From contig NZ_KB904136.1 of NCBI RefSeq assembly GCF_000379945.1, forward strand, positions 1-64,000: a stretch of DNA of 64,000 nt, given 5' to 3'. Position numbers and translations under genes: made by a program. The first letter of the stretch is position 1. Each line of letters opens with the position of its first letter. This DNA comes from Porphyromonas macacae DSM 20710 = JCM 13914. GTDB lineage: Bacteria > Bacteroidota > Bacteroidia > Bacteroidales > Porphyromonadaceae. Shown piece by piece: positions 28,093-37,532 of the stretch. The notes under the pieces were generated by a model. It had not been told where the DNA came from. It saw only the letters and a program-made list of their open reading frames with translations, and did not search any database.

Positions 28093-29175
28093 ATGTCAGA
28101 AGAAATTAGACTGATGAAGGGCAATGAGGCAATTGCTCATTCGATGATAAGAAGCGGGGCGGATGGTTACTTCGGTTATCCTATTACCCCTCAATCTGAA
28201 GTGATGGAAACTCTGATGGCCGAGCATCCGTGGGACTCTACAGGCATGGTGGTGTTGCAGGCCGAGAGTGAGGTGGCTTCTATTAATATGGTATACGGAG
28301 GGGCTGCTTGCGGTAAGCGCGTTTTGACTACGACTTCCAGCCCCGGTATGAGTTTGATGCTCGAAGGCGTAAGCTATTTGGCCGGAGCCGAACTTCCTTG
28401 TGTGATTGCCAATGTGATGCGTGGAGGTCCCGGTTTGGGTACGATTCAGCCCAGCCAGGCAGACTATTTTCAGACAGTTAAGGGCGGAGGTCACGGAGAC
28501 TACCGTTTATTGACCTTGGCGCCTAATTCGGTGCAGGAGATGGTGGACTTCATTCCCCTCGGGTTTGAACTCGCATTCAAGTATCGCAATCCGGTTATGA
28601 TCCTGTCGGACGGTATTATCGGTCAGATGATGGAGAAAGTCAAGTTGCCGGAGTTTACACCCCGCCGTACGGATGAGCAAATCCGTGAGGAGTGTCCGTG
28701 GGCCACAACCGGCTGCAAGGGCGGTAGAAAGCCTAACATCATTACTTCTCTGGAGCTGGAATCGACCGTTATGGAAAAGAACAATGAACGTTTTCAGGCC
28801 AAGTATAAAAAGATGGAAGAAAACGAAGTTCGTTACGAAGAATATATGACGGAAGACGCCGATTATATTTTGGTGGCTTTCGGTTCATCGGCCCGTATTT
28901 GCCAGAAAACGGTGCAAAATGCCCGTAAAAAAGGTTTGAAAGTCGGTTTGTTGCGCCCGATTACTTTGTGGCCTTTCCCTGTAAAAGTGATTCAGGAACA
29001 TTGCTCTCATGTCAAAGGATTCTATTCTGTGGAATTGAATGCCGGTCAGATGGTCGAAGATGTTAAGCTGGCTGTGGAAGGTCGTGTGCCTGTGGCTCAT
29101 TACGGTCGCATGGGCGGTATGCTCTTTACTCCGGATGAAGTGCTTGAAAACTTGCAAAAAACGTTCAACTGCTAA
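28093..29175 (+). CDS. vorB: 2-oxoacid:ferredoxin oxidoreductase alpha subunit (VorB-like)
   Basis: A 360-residue alpha subunit. It oxidatively decarboxylates a 2-oxoacid with CoA and reduces ferredoxin. Characteristic features are LMKGNEAIAHSMIRSGADGYFGYPITPQSE, the substrate-interacting TTSSPGMSLM region and the C-terminal transketolase-like domain II (ILVAFGSSARICQKTV). Similarity to VorB points to branched-chain 2-oxoacids such as 3-methyl-2-oxobutanoate. A 2-oxoglutarate (Kor) activity is the main alternative. Confidence 0.9.
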   Translation: MSEEIRLMKGNEAIAHSMIRSGADGYFGYPITPQSEVMETLMAEHPWDSTGMVVLQAESEVASINMVYGGAACGKRVLTTTSSPGMSLMLEGVSYLAGAELPCVIANVMRGGPGLGTIQPSQADYFQTVKGGGHGDYRLLTLAPNSVQEMVDFIPLGFELAFKYRNPVMILSDGIIGQMMEKVKLPEFTPRRTDEQIREECPWATTGCKGGRKPNIITSLELESTVMEKNNERFQAKYKKMEENEVRYEEYMTEDADYILVAFGSSARICQKTVQNARKKGLKVGLLRPITLWPFPVKVIQEHCSHVKGFYSVELNAGQMVEDVKLAVEGRVPVAHYGRMGGMLFTPDEVLENLQKTFNC

Positions 29176-29231
29176 ATTCCGCCTAATATAATACAGGTTT
29201 TGCAACGAAGCCGGTAATTTGAGAAAGAACC

Positions 29232-29411
29232 ATGGATAGAAAAGAATTGGAAAGTTTGTTGACCATTATATTTTACGTGCTCGTTGTGGCCACGCTGGTC
29301 ACCTATTTTACATGGCATCGTACTTATCCTGCCGTTTTCATGACTATCGGGGTTACTGCTTTGGTGCTTAGATTGCTGACCTATATTATACGATATAAGA
29401 AACGAAAATAA
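29232..29411 (+). CDS. Small two-helix membrane protein within the Vor operon
   Basis: A 59-residue frame from ATG at 29232 to TAA at 29409-29411. After a charged start (MDRKELESL) there are two hydrophobic stretches (about 10-24 and 33-52), then a basic tail YKKRK. It sits 56 bases after the alpha-subunit stop and 11 bases before the beta-subunit start, with a purine-rich gagaaag upstream. Its place inside an otherwise tight operon supports it being real. No family is recognised. It might anchor the enzyme at the membrane. Confidence 0.65.
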   Translation: MDRKELESLLTIIFYVLVVATLVTYFTWHRTYPAVFMTIGVTALVLRLLTYIIRYKKRK

Positions 29412-29422
29412 AACAGACAGAA

Positions 29423-30187
29423 ATGGATATAAAAGATATAATAAAACCGGAAAATCTGGTTTATCGGAAACCCGAGCTTCTTAATGATGTAACCATGCAC
29501 TACTGCCCCGGTTGCAGCCATGGAGTGGTTCACAAGTTAGTGGCAGAAGTGATTGGCGAAATGGGCATGGCGGAAGATACCATCGGTATAGCTCCTGTAG
29601 GTTGCTCTGTATTTGCCTATAAGTATATCGACATCGACTGGCAGGAGGCTGCACACGGCCGTGCGCCTGCTTTGGCTACGGCGGCAAAACGTTTGAACCC
29701 GTCTAAAATGGTGTTCACCTATCAGGGTGACGGAGACTTGGCTGCTATCGGTACGGCGGAAACTATTCATGCGTGCAACCGCGGTGAGAATATCGTGATT
29801 ATTTTTATAAACAATGGTATCTACGGTATGACCGGCGGGCAGATGTCTCCCGCTACTTTGGAGGGTATGCCCACCACCACTTGCCCCATGGGACGTAATG
29901 TAGAGTTGAACGGCTATCCTTTGAAGATATCCGACCTGTTGGCTCAACTTGACGGTACATGCTATGTAACCCGCCAGAGCGTTCATACGGCCGGTGCCGT
30001 ACGTAAGGCTAAAAAGGCTTTGGAGAAAGCTTTCCGGAACTCTATGAACCGCAAGGGTACCTCTGTGGTGGAATTTGTTTCCACCTGCAACTCGGGTTGG
30101 AAGATGACCCCAGCCAAAGCAAACGAATGGATGACGGAGAATATGCACAAGAAGTATCCTCTGGGCGACCTAAAGAACATAGACTAA
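29423..30187 (+). CDS. 2-oxoacid:ferredoxin oxidoreductase beta subunit (TPP-binding)
   Basis: A 254-residue subunit holding thiamine pyrophosphate. The TPP/Mg2+ motif is GDGDLAAIGTAETIHACNR...NNGIYGMTGGQ. The N-terminal YCPGCSHG has the cysteines found in these subunits. It is the catalytic partner of the alpha subunit and forms an operon with it. Confidence 0.93.
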   Translation: MDIKDIIKPENLVYRKPELLNDVTMHYCPGCSHGVVHKLVAEVIGEMGMAEDTIGIAPVGCSVFAYKYIDIDWQEAAHGRAPALATAAKRLNPSKMVFTYQGDGDLAAIGTAETIHACNRGENIVIIFINNGIYGMTGGQMSPATLEGMPTTTCPMGRNVELNGYPLKISDLLAQLDGTCYVTRQSVHTAGAVRKAKKALEKAFRNSMNRKGTSVVEFVSTCNSGWKMTPAKANEWMTENMHKKYPLGDLKNID

Positions 30188-30208
30188 TAATCATTAAGAA
30201 ATAATATC

Positions 30209-30751
30209 ATGACATACGAAATAGTTATTGCCGGTTTCGGAGGACAGGGAGTACTCTCTATGGGTAAGATTTTGGCTTACTCCGGTCTTATGGAAGGTAA
30301 GAATGTAAGCTGGATGCCGTCTTATGGTCCTGAACAGCGTGGTGGTACTTCAAACGTTACCGTTATCGTAAGTGATGAGCCGGTAAGTTCTCCGGTTGTC
30401 AATGAATATGATGTCGTAATCGTATTGAACCAGCCCTCATTGGATAAGTTCGAATCGAAAGTAAAACCGGGTGGCTTGTTGCTGTTCGACTCTAATGGTA
30501 TTCACCGTTTGCCGAAGCGCAAGGATATTAAGGTTTGCCAAGTGGATGCGACCGAGGAAGCTTTGCACATGGGTAATCAGAAAGTATTCAATATGCTTGT
30601 TTTGGGCGGTATGCTCAAAGAAGCTCCTGTGGTAAAAATTGAAGGTATCGAAAAAGGACTTATGAAGTCTTTGCCCGAGCGTCACCACAAACTGATTCCG
30701 ATGAATATCGAAGCCATTCAACGTGGTATGGAAATAGTAAAAGAATTGTAG
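30209..30751 (+). CDS. 2-oxoacid:ferredoxin oxidoreductase gamma subunit
   Basis: A 180-residue gamma subunit with the hallmark start EIVIAGFGGQGVLSMGKILA and the SYGPEQRGGTSNV motif. It completes the complex (ferredoxin, alpha, beta, gamma). It lies 21 bases after the beta gene. The terminator at 30815-30850 follows. Confidence 0.93.
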   Translation: MTYEIVIAGFGGQGVLSMGKILAYSGLMEGKNVSWMPSYGPEQRGGTSNVTVIVSDEPVSSPVVNEYDVVIVLNQPSLDKFESKVKPGGLLLFDSNGIHRLPKRKDIKVCQVDATEEALHMGNQKVFNMLVLGGMLKEAPVVKIEGIEKGLMKSLPERHHKLIPMNIEAIQRGMEIVKEL

Positions 30752-30814
30752 AATATCGACTCCATTCAAAGATGGAGAAAGTATTTTTACATAAAACCTG
30801 TTAGATGAGTTATT

Positions 30815-30850
30815 GATGGTGTTTGCTAAATTTGCAAACACCATCTTTTT
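30815..30850 (+). terminator. Terminator of the Vor operon, abutting the next start codon
   Basis: A perfect 12-bp stem (gatggtgtttgc with gcaaacaccatc) is followed by TTTTT. The loop plus one stem base spells TAAATTTG (30827-30834), which is also a -7 consensus. The next gene's ATG is at 30854, only three bases after the T-run. Confidence 0.8.
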
Positions 30851-30853
30851 ATT

Positions 30854-31348
30854 ATGAGAGATTTTGCAGCCATAGATGTAGAAACGGCAAATCATGAATT
30901 TACCAGTATTTGCAGTGTCGGGCTTGTTGTGGTACGAGACGGTGCAATAACGGAGCGTTTTTATAGTTTAGTGAGGCTGGAACCTGATTATTACAGCTAT
31001 TATAATACTTTGGTGCACGGATTGACCGATGCCGATACCTGCCATGCCCCTCTGTTTTGCGATGTGTGGGCAAGAGCCGAGGCTTTGGTTGGCGATTTGC
31101 CGTTAGTGGCACACAATGCATCTTTTGATCAACGTTGTATTTTCAGTGCATTAAGGATGTACCGGTTGGATTTTTGTCATGAGTCTTTTCTTTGCACCCT
31201 TCGGGCTGCACGTAAATATTTTGGGAAACAAATTCCCAATTTTCAACTTCAAACAGTTGCACGGGCATGCGGTTATGAGCTGATCAATCATCATAATGCT
31301 GTGGCAGATGCCGAAGCTTGTGCGCATATTGCTTTGCGTGTTTTGTAA
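30854..31348 (+). CDS. DnaQ-like 3'-5' exonuclease, short form
   Basis: A 164-residue DEDDh exonuclease domain and nothing else. D8 and E10 are in AAIDVETA, the second aspartate is in AHNASFDQRC, and the final H and D are in NHHNAVADAEAC. Such stand-alone domains often act in DNA or RNA end processing. The start codon sits immediately after a terminator hairpin, so it may need its own promoter, possibly the -7 box in the hairpin loop. It is distinct from the dnaN-linked exonuclease. Confidence 0.85.
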   Translation: MRDFAAIDVETANHEFTSICSVGLVVVRDGAITERFYSLVRLEPDYYSYYNTLVHGLTDADTCHAPLFCDVWARAEALVGDLPLVAHNASFDQRCIFSALRMYRLDFCHESFLCTLRAARKYFGKQIPNFQLQTVARACGYELINHHNAVADAEACAHIALRVL

Positions 31349-31406
31349 TATTTTTCGGAGAACGCTTTTCCCCTTGCTGAAGTTTAGAATTGTTTTTTAT
31401 TTGTTC

Positions 31407-31443
31407 GAGGTCTAATTCGTTAAAGAATCAGGCCTTATTTTTT
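31407..31443 (+). terminator. Terminator after the exonuclease gene
   Basis: gaggtctaattc and gaatcaggcctt form a stem with G-U pairs and one mismatch, followed by ATTTTTTG. Confidence 0.6.
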
Positions 31444-31692
31444 GTGCTCTTTTAGACAGGCGAAAAGACGATGACTTTTCTTTCATGAGTTAAATAAAAA
31501 ATTGCTTTAATAGCCCCCTAATTGTTGGATTATATTATAATCAATGTTTAATGTTTATATTTGTACGTGCGATATATCCTCTTTTCTTTTTTTAGAGTTT
31601 CTTCTCTTTTTTAAGAATAAGGGTATCGAGTCTTTTTAATTAAGAAACTTTGTTTTCTGGATTGTAATTATTTATACCTTAATAATTGGCCT
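31444..31692 (+). promoter_or_regulatory. Leader of the SusC/SusD operon
   Basis: A -7 box TATATTTG lies at 31556-31563; a -33 box is unclear. About 130 bases of T-rich untranslated leader follow before the susC start. No gene is seen. Confidence 0.45.
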
Positions 31693-34600
31693 ATGAAATT
31701 ATCTTTTAGCTCGTTCAAGAAGAGTATAGCGCTCATGGCTGCTCTTGCTTTACTGTCTATGGGAGGAAAAGCTTTTGCAAATATTCCGGGCAGTACGGTA
31801 ACGACAAATCAACAATCCCCGACGATCACCGTAAAAGGTTCTGTTGTAGACGAACAGAAAGAGCCTTTAATTGGTGTCAGTATTCTTGTTAAAGGCACAG
31901 CCGTTGGTGTACAGACGGATGTGAACGGAGAGTTCACGCTTACTAATATTTCAAGAAATGCTGTTTTGGTGGTTTCTTACATTGGTATGAAGACGCAGGA
32001 AGTGGCTGTGAACGGACAAACGAAAATCCATGTGGTTTTGAAATCCGAGTCTGTTGCCCTTAAAGAGGTTGTCGTGACCGCTTTAGGTATCAAAAGGGAG
32101 AAGAAAGCTCTTGGATATGCCATGCAAGAAGTGAAGGGTGAGGAGCTCCTCAAAGGGCGCGAACCGAATATTACGAACTCTCTGATCGGTAAATTTTCCG
32201 GTGTGCAGATTATTCGCTCCAGCAATGGCCCCGGCGGCTCCTCCAAGATTGTTTTGCGTGGTCATAACTCTCTTACGGGTAACAATCAGCCTCTGATTGT
32301 GGTGGATGGTGTACCTATGGATAACTTTACCGGTACTTCCGGCTCGAAATTCAATTCAGACTATTGGAATCCTGATACGGATATGGGTAACGGCCTTTCC
32401 GACATTAACCCCGAGGATGTGGCTAATATCACCGTTCTCAAAGGTGGATCGGCTGCCGCACTTTATGGCTCGCGTGCCGGTAACGGTGTTATTCAGATTA
32501 CCACGAAAACGGGACGTAAGAACAAAGGTCTGGGGCTTACAATCTCGTCTTCTGTTTCTTTTACCACACTGTTCATGAAACCCGAATTGCAGAGCGTTTT
32601 CGGACAAGGTTCGAATGGTGTTTACGATAAGGATTCCGGATCAAGCTGGGGACCCAAGATTACGGGACAGGAAGTCGAAAAATGGAATGGAGAGAAGACC
32701 CGGATGCAAGTATATGATAATGTGAAGAATTACTTCAATACGGGTGTGAATTTCACTGAAAATATCTCCTTCTCTCAGCAGTATGGCAAGACTTCTGTTT
32801 ATACCTCCGTTACTCAGACCAATGATAAGAGCAATATTCCGGGGGCTAAACTCGGGCGTACCAATATGATGGCACGTGCTGTGAACAGTTTTGGGCCGGA
32901 TGACAGATGGACGACCGATACCAAAGTGCAATATATACGCACATCGGTTCAAAACAGACCGCTTAATGGAAAGAATTCTTCCAATACATTCCTGCAGATG
33001 TATTTATTGCCTCGTACTATGGATATTCGCGATTTTAAAGATGCGATCAAATCCGATGGTACTATGCTTTGGTATGGTTCCAGCGGCGAGGTCAATCCTT
33101 ATTGGGCTTCCAAGTATAATCTGAACCACGATACCAGAGATCGTTTCCTGCTTAATGCTTCTTTGAAATATAAGTTTACAGACTGGTTGACCGGGGAAAT
33201 TCGTGCCGGCTCCGATTTGTATTCGACCGAAACATGGACCAAGACATATGCCGGCTCTCCGATTGTAGACCATGGCGGACGTTTTACATTTGGTCAGGAA
33301 CGTTTCTATGAGAATAACTATAGCTTCCTGTTTACGGCTTCAAAAGACAACCTTTGGGAAGAATTGGGTATAAATGCCACTTTCGGGGGTAATATGATGG
33401 ATCGTAAGTATACTTCCATCCGATCCAATTCGGGGGCATTGGTGGTTCCTAACCTCTTTACATTGAACAACGGTGTGGATAAACCTACCGTAAACAATGA
33501 TTTCAATCGTAAGAAAATCAACTCTTTTTATGGCTCTTTACAGCTTAACTGGGGAGGTTATTTCTTCTTGGACGGGACCTTGCGTAACGACTGGTCCAGT
33601 TCATTGCACAAAGACAATCGGTCGTTTCTTTATCCCTCCATCAGCACATCATGGGTAATTACCGATATGCTTCGTAAGAGCAATGTCGCTATCCCCGGCT
33701 GGATCAACTTCTTGAAAGTTCGCGGCTCGTTTGCACAGGTGGGTAACGACCTGCCTCCTTACCAACTCTATAATAATTTTGAGATCGGTAAAGACGGTAC
33801 CGGCGGAACCATGGGTAATACCGGAGGTACATTCTTTGACCCGAATGTTAAAAATGAATTGATTTCCTCTTGGGAATTCGGTACGGAGGTTCGTCTGTTC
33901 GATAACAGATTGGGCATTGACTTTGCATGGTATAAAAGCAATGCACGTAATCAGTTGTTAGACTTACCGATAGATCCGGGAGCAGGTTTCAATAATAAGA
34001 AGATCAATGCCGGAGATATTCAGAACCGCGGTTTTGAGTTCATGATTAATGCCGACCTGATCAGGAACAGAGTCTTTACCTGGAATACAATGCTCAACCT
34101 GTCTCGAAACGAAAACAAGATTATTTCTCTCTACGGCGATATCAAGGAGTATACTTTAGGACAGTTCCAGAATGTTCGGATATTGGCTATTGCAGGAGGT
34201 AATTATGGCGAGATTTGGGGTAGCGGCTACAAGAGAGTCGAGGACGAAAAGAGCGAACACTATGGTCGCATCGTTGTAGACGAAAACGGATTGCCTTTAG
34301 GCGATGATACATCCCGTAAGTTGGGAGACCAGCAGGCTAAAGTTCTTTTAGGTCTGACCAATAGCTTTTCTTATGCCGGATTTAATCTGAGCTTTTTGAT
34401 AGATGCACGTCTGGGTGGTAAGATTTACTCTGCAACGAACCGTTTCTTGCAGTCCTCCGGTAGTGCTGCTGCGACGGTAATAAATGGCGACCGCAAAGAT
34501 TTTATCGTGGATGGAGTGGTAGAGCAGAATGGCAAATTTGTTGAAAACAAGAAAGAAGTTTCAGTGCAGGATTATTGGGGCCGCGTGCTTTCTGCCACAA

Positions 34601-34884
34601 ACGGCAACTTGGGTATCACCGAAGCCAATATCTATGATGCCAGCACCATTCGCTTGCGCAATATTACTTTGAATTATGCGCTCCCCAACAAATGGCTGGC
34701 TAAAACCAAACTGACAAAAGCCTCTGTGGGTTTCTCATGCAATAATGTTTGGATGCTCTCAAGCCATCTCAACGGAGTCGATCCGGAGTCTGTTTTCTCT
34801 ACCGGTTCAAATGCTGTAGGCTTTGAGTTCTCTTCATCGCCGACTTCCAGCTCTTATATGTTTAATGTTACACTCGGATTTTAA
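31693..34884 (+). CDS. SusC/RagA family TonB-linked outer-membrane protein
   Basis: A 1063-residue receptor. After a signal peptide (LMAALALLSMGGKAFA) come a carboxypeptidase-regulatory-like domain (ITVKGSVVDEQKEPLIGVSI), a TonB box-like stretch, the plug (LIGKFSGVQI...VVDGVPMDN, GSAAALYGSRAGNGVIQITTK) and the barrel ending in FNVTLGF. It imports bulky nutrients with the SusD-like lipoprotein encoded 20 bases downstream. In Porphyromonas the homologous RagAB pair takes up peptides. No glycoside hydrolase or regulator is adjacent, which fits peptide cargo, but this is inference. Confidence 0.94.
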   Translation: MKLSFSSFKKSIALMAALALLSMGGKAFANIPGSTVTTNQQSPTITVKGSVVDEQKEPLIGVSILVKGTAVGVQTDVNGEFTLTNISRNAVLVVSYIGMKTQEVAVNGQTKIHVVLKSESVALKEVVVTALGIKREKKALGYAMQEVKGEELLKGREPNITNSLIGKFSGVQIIRSSNGPGGSSKIVLRGHNSLTGNNQPLIVVDGVPMDNFTGTSGSKFNSDYWNPDTDMGNGLSDINPEDVANITVLKGGSAAALYGSRAGNGVIQITTKTGRKNKGLGLTISSSVSFTTLFMKPELQSVFGQGSNGVYDKDSGSSWGPKITGQEVEKWNGEKTRMQVYDNVKNYFNTGVNFTENISFSQQYGKTSVYTSVTQTNDKSNIPGAKLGRTNMMARAVNSFGPDDRWTTDTKVQYIRTSVQNRPLNGKNSSNTFLQMYLLPRTMDIRDFKDAIKSDGTMLWYGSSGEVNPYWASKYNLNHDTRDRFLLNASLKYKFTDWLTGEIRAGSDLYSTETWTKTYAGSPIVDHGGRFTFGQERFYENNYSFLFTASKDNLWEELGINATFGGNMMDRKYTSIRSNSGALVVPNLFTLNNGVDKPTVNNDFNRKKINSFYGSLQLNWGGYFFLDGTLRNDWSSSLHKDNRSFLYPSISTSWVITDMLRKSNVAIPGWINFLKVRGSFAQVGNDLPPYQLYNNFEIGKDGTGGTMGNTGGTFFDPNVKNELISSWEFGTEVRLFDNRLGIDFAWYKSNARNQLLDLPIDPGAGFNNKKINAGDIQNRGFEFMINADLIRNRVFTWNTMLNLSRNENKIISLYGDIKEYTLGQFQNVRILAIAGGNYGEIWGSGYKRVEDEKSEHYGRIVVDENGLPLGDDTSRKLGDQQAKVLLGLTNSFSYAGFNLSFLIDARLGGKIYSATNRFLQSSGSAAATVINGDRKDFIVDGVVEQNGKFVENKKEVSVQDYWGRVLSATNGNLGITEANIYDASTIRLRNITLNYALPNKWLAKTKLTKASVGFSCNNVWMLSSHLNGVDPESVFSTGSNAVGFEFSSSPTSSSYMFNVTLGF

Positions 34885-34904
34885 TCCCAATACCTATATT
34901 TGAA

Positions 34905-36848
34905 ATGAAACAGCTTAAATATATTTTCGGATCATTGGCGGTTGTGGGACTTTTTGGCCTAACCGGTTGTTCCGATTTCGATGATGTCAATGTCAATCCC
35001 AATGATACCACGGAAGAGCAGATCCTGACGGAGTATCTTGTGAATAAGTCTATTGTTCAGGCTCAGTTGGACCCGGATGTGTCTGAGCGTTCTTTTGTTT
35101 TGTATTGGAAAGATGCAGCACAGATGCAACGCTCTGAAAATGGTTTTCAAACGGGGCGTTCAGATGATGGCTGGACTTCCAACTATTATGGTAATGCCAC
35201 GGTTAACTGTCTTAAACCCATCAATCTGGCCATTCAACATGCCGATAAATTGATTCAATCCGGGACATTCCGTCCTGCCGAAAAAACGATGCGCGAAGCT
35301 GCACGGGTTTGGCGTGTATATTTGCTCAGTGAGTTAACCGACTGTTTCGGACCTGTTTCCATAGGAGACTATTCTTCCGGAAAGGATCCGGTGTATTCTT
35401 CCACGGAGGAGGTTTATATGTACATGCTAAAAGAGCTGAAAGAAGCAGCTGAAGCTCTCAAATCATCTCCCGAGGTATCAGATAAAGATATTTCCGCTTT
35501 GGATAAGGCTTATGGTTTCAATCCTGCAAAATGGAGGAAATATGCTAACTCCATGCGTATGCGTTTAGCCATGAGATTGAGTGAAGTGAAACCGGACGTG
35601 GCACGCTCAAACTTTGAAGAAGCTGCTGCCGCAGGCGGTATTTTAGAGGCAGCAGACCGCTTCCAAATCATCATGCGCGATGAATGGGCCCCCTTGGTTA
35701 ACGTGATGAGCCGTCAGTGGAATATTCAATATGTGTCTCCGGTTATCAGTAATCTGACTATCGGTTTGGGGGGTGTAAATTCAAAAGAAAGTTTGCCGGC
35801 CAAACTGCATGAATATGTGAAGGAAGAGAACTATGCCGGAATGCGCCTGGAGCAACATCTGTCTACTTTGACCACCAGTCCGCTTTCCGAATATTTCCTG
35901 GATGGACTTCCTGCCATTATGGATCCTCGTACTTACAAATTATTCCCTATTCCCGGGGACTTCGATAATCCGGACTTCTGTTATTTCCCGTCCTGGGCTG
36001 ATAAATATTCTAAAACAACCAAGAGGCCTCTTAAGGATCCTAATAACCCGGATAAAGATCTGATGGAATTGGATGCCAAATACACTTGGAATATCTTCCC
36101 CGGTGGTTCTTACGGAAAGAAGGGAGATCTTAATCGGTTAATGTATTATATCGGTCCGGAGCCCCGTTTGGGAATGACCTATCGTGAAGGATATAAGAAC
36201 GAAGCTCACAAGTATCGTATCTTCTTTGCCGAATGGGAAACGAACTTTTTGTTGGCAGAGGCTTCTGTAAGAGGATGGAATGTGCCGAAAGACGGTAAAA
36301 AAGCCTATGAAGACGGTATCAAACAAAGTTTTGCTTTTGTGGGAGCCGATCATGTCGATAAATATTTGAAGTCTACCTCTTATAACCGTGTAGGTACTTC
36401 CGTAAGCTGGGATCATGTGCAAGAGCCTCAGGGTACGGTTAAGATGAATTATGTGGACGGTTATACCAAAGCACCCGGAACGATCGATTATCATTATCCC
36501 GAGTTGGCTAACCGTCTCTATACTGTTGCATACAATGACCGTCTGACTAAGATTATAACCCAGAAGTTCATTGCCAATACTCCCTGGTTGCCACTGGAGG
36601 CCTGGTCCGATCATCGTCGTTTGGGTTTACCCTTCTTCAATACTCCTGTTATTGAAAAGTCTATCGCCCTGATGCCTCAACTTACTCAATCCAACTATAA
36701 GGTGGCTCAGGTTAACTTTTTCCCGCAAAGAATACCTTACCCCAGTTCTATCAAGAACGGTAACCCGCAGGGTTACAATGGAGCCGTTCAAAAGCTGGGT
36801 GGTAAAGACGAAGTGTTTACTCCTCTTTGGTGGGCTAAGAAGAAATAG
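34905..36848 (+). CDS. SusD/RagB family nutrient-binding lipoprotein
   Basis: A 647-residue surface lipoprotein with a lipobox at LTGC (Cys22). The helical TPR-type body of the SusD fold is recognisable in ARVWRVYLLSELTDCFGPV, KYANSMRMRLAMRLSEVKP and FFAEWETNFLLAEASVRGW. It is longer than typical SusD proteins (~500-550 residues) and fits the SusD_2-like subgroup. It would act as a lid on the SusC barrel. Confidence 0.93.
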   Translation: MKQLKYIFGSLAVVGLFGLTGCSDFDDVNVNPNDTTEEQILTEYLVNKSIVQAQLDPDVSERSFVLYWKDAAQMQRSENGFQTGRSDDGWTSNYYGNATVNCLKPINLAIQHADKLIQSGTFRPAEKTMREAARVWRVYLLSELTDCFGPVSIGDYSSGKDPVYSSTEEVYMYMLKELKEAAEALKSSPEVSDKDISALDKAYGFNPAKWRKYANSMRMRLAMRLSEVKPDVARSNFEEAAAAGGILEAADRFQIIMRDEWAPLVNVMSRQWNIQYVSPVISNLTIGLGGVNSKESLPAKLHEYVKEENYAGMRLEQHLSTLTTSPLSEYFLDGLPAIMDPRTYKLFPIPGDFDNPDFCYFPSWADKYSKTTKRPLKDPNNPDKDLMELDAKYTWNIFPGGSYGKKGDLNRLMYYIGPEPRLGMTYREGYKNEAHKYRIFFAEWETNFLLAEASVRGWNVPKDGKKAYEDGIKQSFAFVGADHVDKYLKSTSYNRVGTSVSWDHVQEPQGTVKMNYVDGYTKAPGTIDYHYPELANRLYTVAYNDRLTKIITQKFIANTPWLPLEAWSDHRRLGLPFFNTPVIEKSIALMPQLTQSNYKVAQVNFFPQRIPYPSSIKNGNPQGYNGAVQKLGGKDEVFTPLWWAKKK

Positions 36849-36894
36849 GCTCGTTCGGAGTTGAATAAACTTCGTTGTATTTCTTGAAACACGA

Positions 36895-36935
36895 CAACCC
36901 CCGAAAGTCTTTTGTATGGCTTTCGGGGTTTGCTT
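36895..36935 (+). terminator. Terminator of the SusC/SusD operon
   Basis: aacccccgaaag pairs with ctttcggggtt, followed by a T-containing tail, 46 bases after the susD stop. Confidence 0.75.
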
Positions 36936-37096
36936 ATTTGGATTCACTCTTTTCAAGTTTGGATTTTATCAGCAATTTTTTTGAGAAAAGCTCCGAAAAA
37001 CAGAAGTAAAAACGGAGAACTCTTTTTTTAAGAAAGGATATTCTTATTGTTTGTATGATGCTCTGAATCATTTACTTATGGCTCCTTTGGAATTCT

Positions 37097-37212
37097 TGCC
37101 TGACAATTGAAAATTCTTCAGGCAATGGATAAAAATCCGTAGCGCTACCGATTTTCAACGAAGTTAACTTGGATTTTTTTTCTTGTTAACTTCGTTTTTG
37201 AGCTATCAGGCA
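37097..37212. repeat. Palindromic dispersed repeat, rearranged copy 3
   Basis: It starts tgcctga and ends tcaggca and holds the same inner block (attttcaacgaagttaactt) as the copies at 4838-4931 and 53105-53198. The order and length differ (116 bp), with a second partial inner block. No gene is seen in the rest of 36936-37532. A possible -7 box TACTTTTG lies at 37404-37411, ahead of the rseC/rnf operon. Confidence 0.7.
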
Positions 37213-37532
37213 GCGGTCTGTTTTTTGAGGAAAAGATGATAAATCTTTCGATTTCCTTTTGCTTTATTTTTTGTGTCTGATCATAGCAGGCTGTAAAGAT
37301 TGTTCTCTGCTGAGCGAACATATTTTGTGTTATAAAGGAAAACCTCTTTTCTTTGCCTGCTTTTGGCTCTTGATCCGATGTAAGTAAATAGATAAAATTA
37401 TGTACTTTTGTAGTCAATTGAACGTGATACTGTTTTTGGCCTTAGTATAATATCGATAAAATCACTTATGTGCGGTCGAAATAGGCTTGCTGTTGGCAGC
37501 CGGGTGTCTCATCAATAAAACTAAACGATTAG

